A stretch of DNA of 57,890 nucleotides from a virus, in the IMG/VR virus record IMGVR_UViG_3300010330_000010, positions 1 through 57,890 of that record. One strand, 5' to 3'. The notes beneath the pieces were generated by a model. The model saw nothing but the letters and a program-made list of their open reading frames with translations, ran no database searches and was not told the DNA's origin. The translations under genes were made by a program, and so were the position numbers. Positions within the stretch are counted from its first letter, which is position 1. The number at the start of each line of letters is the position of its first letter. This document shows positions 53,876 through 57,890 of the stretch, piece by piece.

Positions 53876-56800
53876 TCACGTCACCGCCAGCGTCTCTGCC
53901 AGCACCCATTCACGCCCGTCGCGCCAGCTTTCGTATAGATTGATCTGGCCGCCTTGCGGCACGGCCATGACCACGGCTCGCGCCGACCCCATCTTCACCA
54001 CCGGCGGGCGTTGCGCGTCGCACGAGGCCACGGTCACGCGGCCCTCCGCGTAACTCTCGAAATCGTCCGCGTGCCGGATGCGCACAATCGCGTTGCCCGT
54101 GCTTGGCTCATAGCCGCTGATGTACAGCCGCAGGCCGTCATCCCAGACGGTCGGGTAGAGCCACTCCGTCTCGGTGAACGCCTGTTGCCAACTGCCTGCC
54201 TGTCCGTCCTGCCACGAGACCCAGAACGTGGTGTCGTCGCCGCTCGACGTGCTCGCGAGCAGATAGCCGTAATCGCGCGACTTGATCAGCGTAGCGGGCT
54301 TCTCGTCGGAGGGCGCGATGTTCACCGTCTCGACGATGGCCGCCTTGTAGATGGTCAGCACCTGATAGCCGCCCGAGTAGCCGATGACGTAGAGTCGGTC
54401 GCCCACAACGCGCGAGAGCGGATACTTCAGGGCGCCCAGCGAGGCGCTGCTGTCCTCCCACTCGTTGTTGTCACTTCGCGCCTGCGTCGCAAGCGCCTCC
54501 TCCTGACCGTGCAAGAGGTAGATGCGCCAGAGGCGGCGGTCGTAGCCTATCGTCGGCGCGTCAGCTTCGTACCCTGTCTTCTGTTCGCTCGCCCAACTTG
54601 CGTCGCCGAACATCTTGTAGCGCCATCGCGCCTTGCCGTCCGACCCCGCATAGGTCAGATACAGGCGCGAATGCACGCCCTCCACCAGGTGCGGCCATAG
54701 CGCGCGCAGCACCGACGCCGTGACGTAGGTATACTCGCGCGCCCGCACGTAGAGCCCGCTCGTCGAGCCCACGCGGTATTGCCAGAAGGCCTGCGACGGC
54801 GTGTAGGTGCGCGTGACTTCCAGATTGCCGCTCTTCCAGTAGCCTGCGGCGTTGCTCGTGATCTGCTCGACCGTCTCCCACGCCGTGCCCGTATAGCGGT
54901 CGATGTTCGGGCCGTCCGTAGTTCGCCGCAAGCTCGAGCCGCTCAGGAGTTGCCCGTGCAGCGCGCCGCCGATGATCTTGTCCGGCCGGAGCTTGTACTT
55001 GATGCCGCGCACGATCTGCCAGCTACCGCAACGCAGCGCGACGTTCAGATAGCCGGTGTCGGCGGACTGCAGCAGCGGCGCCGCCGCGTCGAGCGGCGCG
55101 CAGACATCAAACGCGTACCCGCTCGTCAGACGCGTGCTGTCGCCATCGAGCGTCTTGGTGTCGAGCAGCGCCGAGTTCAGGCTTGCGTCCCACGCGTCAC
55201 ACACGCTGTTGATCCGGCTTGCCTGCTGTGCCAGCGAGTAGGCGACGGTGAAGTCAAGGCCGCTCGTCGCCCCCACGCGGTAGTCAAACGTGCGCACCGT
55301 GCGGGTCTCGTGCACGTTATCGTGGCCGCCGTTGTCCTCCGTGGTATCCATGAGCGCCGTGTTGCAAAGCGCGTCAACTACCGCCGACAGGCCGCCGTCG
55401 CGGTAATCCGGCCCCTCGAACGCCTTGACCACGGTGTGCGTCGTGATGTCCTCGCTCGGGTCCAGCGCCCACTGCGGCTCCTCAAGCCGCCACGTGCCGC
55501 CCGCAAAGCCGCTTATCGCAATCTGTGTCACCTGTTCGAGATCGGGTTCGCCACCCTCCTCTGGTGCGCCCAGATAGACGTATACCTCGCCGTCCGCGGT
55601 CCTGTAATCGACGCTGTAGGTCGCGGTGTGCTGCTGCGAGGTGTGCTCGCATTCGGTCTGTCGCGTGCTGTCGGTGTGGTGATTGTCCGTGTAGGTGTGC
55701 GTCAGGTAGGTCAGCGTGACGGTCAGCGCGCTGTCATCGCCCTGCGGGAAGGGCAGCCGCAGACACGGCCAACCGCGACCGCAATACCGCGCCTCGGCTG
55801 GCTCTGACCACGTGCCGCCCGACTGGTCGGCCTCTCCATCGTACTCGCGCCATTTGTCCGCCCGATGGTAGAATGCAATGTCAGGGATGCCCGGCATACC
55901 GTCGGGGAAGTTCTCGTCGGGCACCGCGTCAAGCCTTGAGCCGTAGTTGCTGGGCAGCACCAACGTCAGCGAGCCGTCGCCCGTGACCGTGAACTCGCCC
56001 GCCGCGTTCGGGCTGCTCACGCCGCCGCTCCCGCTCCAGTCGGTGTGGTCCAGCGCAGGTTCGGGGCCGTACACGCCGCGCGCCGTCGGGTGGCTGATGT
56101 TGATACCGCCGTCCCAATCCGGGTTGGCGTCGCAGGTCGTTGCGTCGAGGCCGGGCACGCGCAACTCGATGGTCAGGTCATCGGTTTCGTGCCCGTAGGT
56201 CGCGACGTAGTGCTCCACGCTCTCCTCGGTCAGGCCGAAGCTGAGGACGTTCGATGTCAGCAGGCGATAGCTATCGTCCGCATCGCGGTAGTCGAGCCCG
56301 GTGACCGTCGGCGGATCGACGTAGGCCCCGAGGTCGCGCAATTGCCTGACGGTCGGGTACACCTTGTCGCCCGGCGAGGCGCTGCCCGTAGTCTGTCCGT
56401 CGGGCGTTGTGCTCCAACTCAGGCTCGCCGCGCAGTGATTGCTCGCCTGAAGCGGCCCGTCTATGCACAGGTTCTCCGTAAGAGCCCCGTCCCGATCCCA
56501 CACGCCGAAGTCCTCAAAGTCGAGAATGTAGGGCGGCTGCAGGGTTGCCGTGTGGCTGTCGTTGAGCGCGCCGACCGTCTCGTCCATCAGTACTTCCACG
56601 CCATCCGCAACGCCCTCCCAGCGCCACGCGCCCAGATCACGGAAGAAGCGCGAGAGGTCCGTGCACACACCGTCCCACTCAAGCTCCAGTGCCGCGTACT
56701 TTATCCCCGCGTTCCCCTTGTGCTGCTCGACGGTGAACTCCACCGCACTGATCGCCGTGACCTGCGGGTCCCATTCCTCGTACGTCGCGTCCCACGTCTG

Positions 56801-57505
56801 TGTGCCTGAATAGTGCATCGACCCGAACGTCACGTCGTAGCTTAGCGGATTAGGCAGCGCTGCCCAGGCGTCGGCGTACTTCACCTCGCTGGCGTAGCAC
56901 GGTGCGTCCTGCCGCCCTGCGCCCGGCGTGGTCGTTTCCTCCCGCGTCAACCGGCGAGCGCTCGTGCTGATGCTGTACGGCACCTCGATGTTCCACGGCC
57001 CGCCCCCCTGGAAGTAGACAAAGTAGTGGTCCTCAATGCCATCGGTTATGCCGCCATAGCCAATCTCCAGCCCGACAACGAACGTAGCCTCGGTGCCTGC
57101 CGGTGGATCAGGTTGCGGATCGGGGCCGGTGTAGCCGGTGCTCACATCCTCGATCCACAGCCGCACGGAACCGGCCTGCAGTTCCACCAGCGCGGTCGGG
57201 GCGCTGATGTAGAACTGCTCGTCCTGGTTCAGCACTGATAGCGTGCCGCTCACCTCAGCCACGCCATCGTAAACCTGCGTCTTCGCCAACCTGCCAACCT
57301 CCCATGTCTCTCCGTCGAACTCGGCAACCAGTCTGTCGCCATTGCGACGAATCACCAGCGTCTCTGTCGCGCCCGCATCCTCCTCCGGCCCGTAGATCAG
57401 CCACCGCCGCAGACGATCCGCACCGTCCGTCCGTTGCCACGCCCCGACGCCGATGACCAGCAGCACTATCAGCGCCACCGGCCACAGCCAGCGCACCTCT
57501 CTCAT
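53876..57505 (-). CDS. giant tail-tip protein with N-terminal membrane helix
   Basis: 1209 residues. Starts MREVRWLWPVALIVLLVIGV, a signal-anchor-like hydrophobic helix unusual for a tail protein. The rest is beta-rich with repeated Asp/Thr/Gly blocks and a C-terminal half like a beta-propeller or fibre (RLYVIGYSGGYQVLTIYKAA; WVSWQDGQAGSWQQAFTETE; GLRLYISGYEPSTGNAIVRI). It directly follows the tape measure gene, where distal tail or central fibre proteins are encoded. The hydrophobic start could insert into the host membrane at infection. Confidence 0.65.
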   Translation of the reverse strand: MREVRWLWPVALIVLLVIGVGAWQRTDGADRLRRWLIYGPEEDAGATETLVIRRNGDRLVAEFDGETWEVGRLAKTQVYDGVAEVSGTLSVLNQDEQFYISAPTALVELQAGSVRLWIEDVSTGYTGPDPQPDPPAGTEATFVVGLEIGYGGITDGIEDHYFVYFQGGGPWNIEVPYSISTSARRLTREETTTPGAGRQDAPCYASEVKYADAWAALPNPLSYDVTFGSMHYSGTQTWDATYEEWDPQVTAISAVEFTVEQHKGNAGIKYAALELEWDGVCTDLSRFFRDLGAWRWEGVADGVEVLMDETVGALNDSHTATLQPPYILDFEDFGVWDRDGALTENLCIDGPLQASNHCAASLSWSTTPDGQTTGSASPGDKVYPTVRQLRDLGAYVDPPTVTGLDYRDADDSYRLLTSNVLSFGLTEESVEHYVATYGHETDDLTIELRVPGLDATTCDANPDWDGGINISHPTARGVYGPEPALDHTDWSGSGGVSSPNAAGEFTVTGDGSLTLVLPSNYGSRLDAVPDENFPDGMPGIPDIAFYHRADKWREYDGEADQSGGTWSEPAEARYCGRGWPCLRLPFPQGDDSALTVTLTYLTHTYTDNHHTDSTRQTECEHTSQQHTATYSVDYRTADGEVYVYLGAPEEGGEPDLEQVTQIAISGFAGGTWRLEEPQWALDPSEDITTHTVVKAFEGPDYRDGGLSAVVDALCNTALMDTTEDNGGHDNVHETRTVRTFDYRVGATSGLDFTVAYSLAQQASRINSVCDAWDASLNSALLDTKTLDGDSTRLTSGYAFDVCAPLDAAAPLLQSADTGYLNVALRCGSWQIVRGIKYKLRPDKIIGGALHGQLLSGSSLRRTTDGPNIDRYTGTAWETVEQITSNAAGYWKSGNLEVTRTYTPSQAFWQYRVGSTSGLYVRAREYTYVTASVLRALWPHLVEGVHSRLYLTYAGSDGKARWRYKMFGDASWASEQKTGYEADAPTIGYDRRLWRIYLLHGQEEALATQARSDNNEWEDSSASLGALKYPLSRVVGDRLYVIGYSGGYQVLTIYKAAIVETVNIAPSDEKPATLIKSRDYGYLLASTSSGDDTTFWVSWQDGQAGSWQQAFTETEWLYPTVWDDGLRLYISGYEPSTGNAIVRIRHADDFESYAEGRVTVASCDAQRPPVVKMGSARAVVMAVPQGGQINLYESWRDGREWVLAETLAVT

Positions 57506-57534
57506 GTCCTTGCACCTCTCTCTGTTGCGCGTCT

Positions 57535-57890
57535 CTATCTCACCAACTGCGTCCGCTGCCGCCCCCGCGCCCGTTCGTACTCGCGCTGGGCAAGCTCGCC
57601 GATACGCCGCTCGTCATTCGTCTGGATGACAATCGTGGAGCCGTAGCCTCCCGCCGCCTGATATTGTCCCGCGCCCGTCACGTAGGGCGAGCCCCACCGA
57701 CGGTACGCGTAGCCCGCAATCGACGGATAGACGCCACTTGCGAACCGCAGACCCCAATCCACCATGTGACGATAGGCGCCGAACGCCCGCTCCCCCAGGC
57801 CCGCTTCCGGCCCGCCCTGCTGCCAGCCGCGATAGGCGGCGCTGCCCACGTCATAGGCTGTCGCCGCCACCGCCACTGCGGGAATGGCAC
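57535..57890 (-). CDS. tail tape measure protein, C-terminal end (enters from the right edge)
   Basis: This frame has no start inside the right edge: two bases are left over at 57890-57889 before GCC ATT CCC. Exactly one base is left over at position 1 of the tape measure frame, so joining the ends restores a GGT codon and one reading frame. The segment is Ala/Gly/Tyr-rich (YRHMVDWGLRFASGVYPS) and ends in a basic tail, REYERARGRQRTQLVR. A GTG at 57876 could make it look like a separate 113-residue gene, but the frame match and the position just before the tail-tip genes argue for the tape measure C-terminus. Confidence 0.8.
   Translation of the reverse strand, partial: AIPAVAVAATAYDVGSAAYRGWQQGGPEAGLGERAFGAYRHMVDWGLRFASGVYPSIAGYAYRRWGSPYVTGAGQYQAAGGYGSTIVIQTNDERRIGELAQREYERARGRQRTQLVR

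Overview
This 57,890-base window looks like one complete genome of a tailed, siphovirus-type double-stranded DNA phage. Every gene I can support lies on the minus strand. The gene cut by the left edge (tape measure N-terminus, 1-1645) and the gene cut by the right edge (57535-57890) join in frame across the two ends into one 666-codon reading frame, so the sequence is probably a circularised or circularly permuted complete genome. The DNA is very GC-rich, which opens long spurious frames on the plus strand. The host is not identifiable with confidence. The M15-type endolysin with a copper-amine-oxidase-like wall domain, the exported 3D-domain protein and consensus sigma70 promoters fit a GC-rich, probably Gram-positive-like or other thick-walled bacterium.

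Layout, read in the direction of transcription (right to left). A consensus promoter at 16704-16731 starts the late block: endolysin, terminase small and large subunits, a Mu-like head module (portal, MuF-like protein, ChaB/protease/scaffold fusion, decoration protein, major capsid), head-tail connectors, tail tube, tail chaperones with a programmed -1 frameshift site (TTTTTTG), and the tape measure crossing the window ends. The block continues with very large tail-tip proteins (57.5-50.4 kb), a six-gene sugar-nucleotide and glycosyltransferase cassette (50.4-43.9 kb), an Arg-rich mini-protein, tail fibre and lectin-like proteins, and a holin-like pair (39.2-38.7 kb). The terminase carries a 367-residue class 3 intein with a homing endonuclease inside its Walker A loop. 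The MuF-like protein carries a 130-residue mini-intein inside its Cys/His motif.

The early or middle block runs from about 38.5 to 16.8 kb. It contains consensus promoters at 37984-38011 and 37745-37773, many small genes, a recombination-directionality-factor-like protein, a Cas4/RecB-like nuclease, an exported 3D-domain protein, a TnpB nuclease, a Cas7/RAMP-reminiscent phage protein, a Mom-like DNA modification enzyme behind an attenuator-like leader, a helicase-loader-like protein, a DnaB-type helicase, a RuvC-like nuclease and an MmcB-like nuclease.

The most unusual stretch is 27.0-31.8 kb. It holds a small type I-E-style CRISPR array (four 29-nt repeats, three 32-nt spacers) directly after tnpB and 25 nt before the Cas7-reminiscent gene. 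One spacer matches the first codons of that neighbouring gene at 31 of 32 positions, next to an AAG motif. About 3 kb away are a second pair of 29-nt CRISPR-like repeats and a strongly structured RNA resembling HEARO/omega RNA with no adjacent IscB gene. No cas1, cas2 or cas3, integrase or repressor was recognised, and no tRNA was found by eye.
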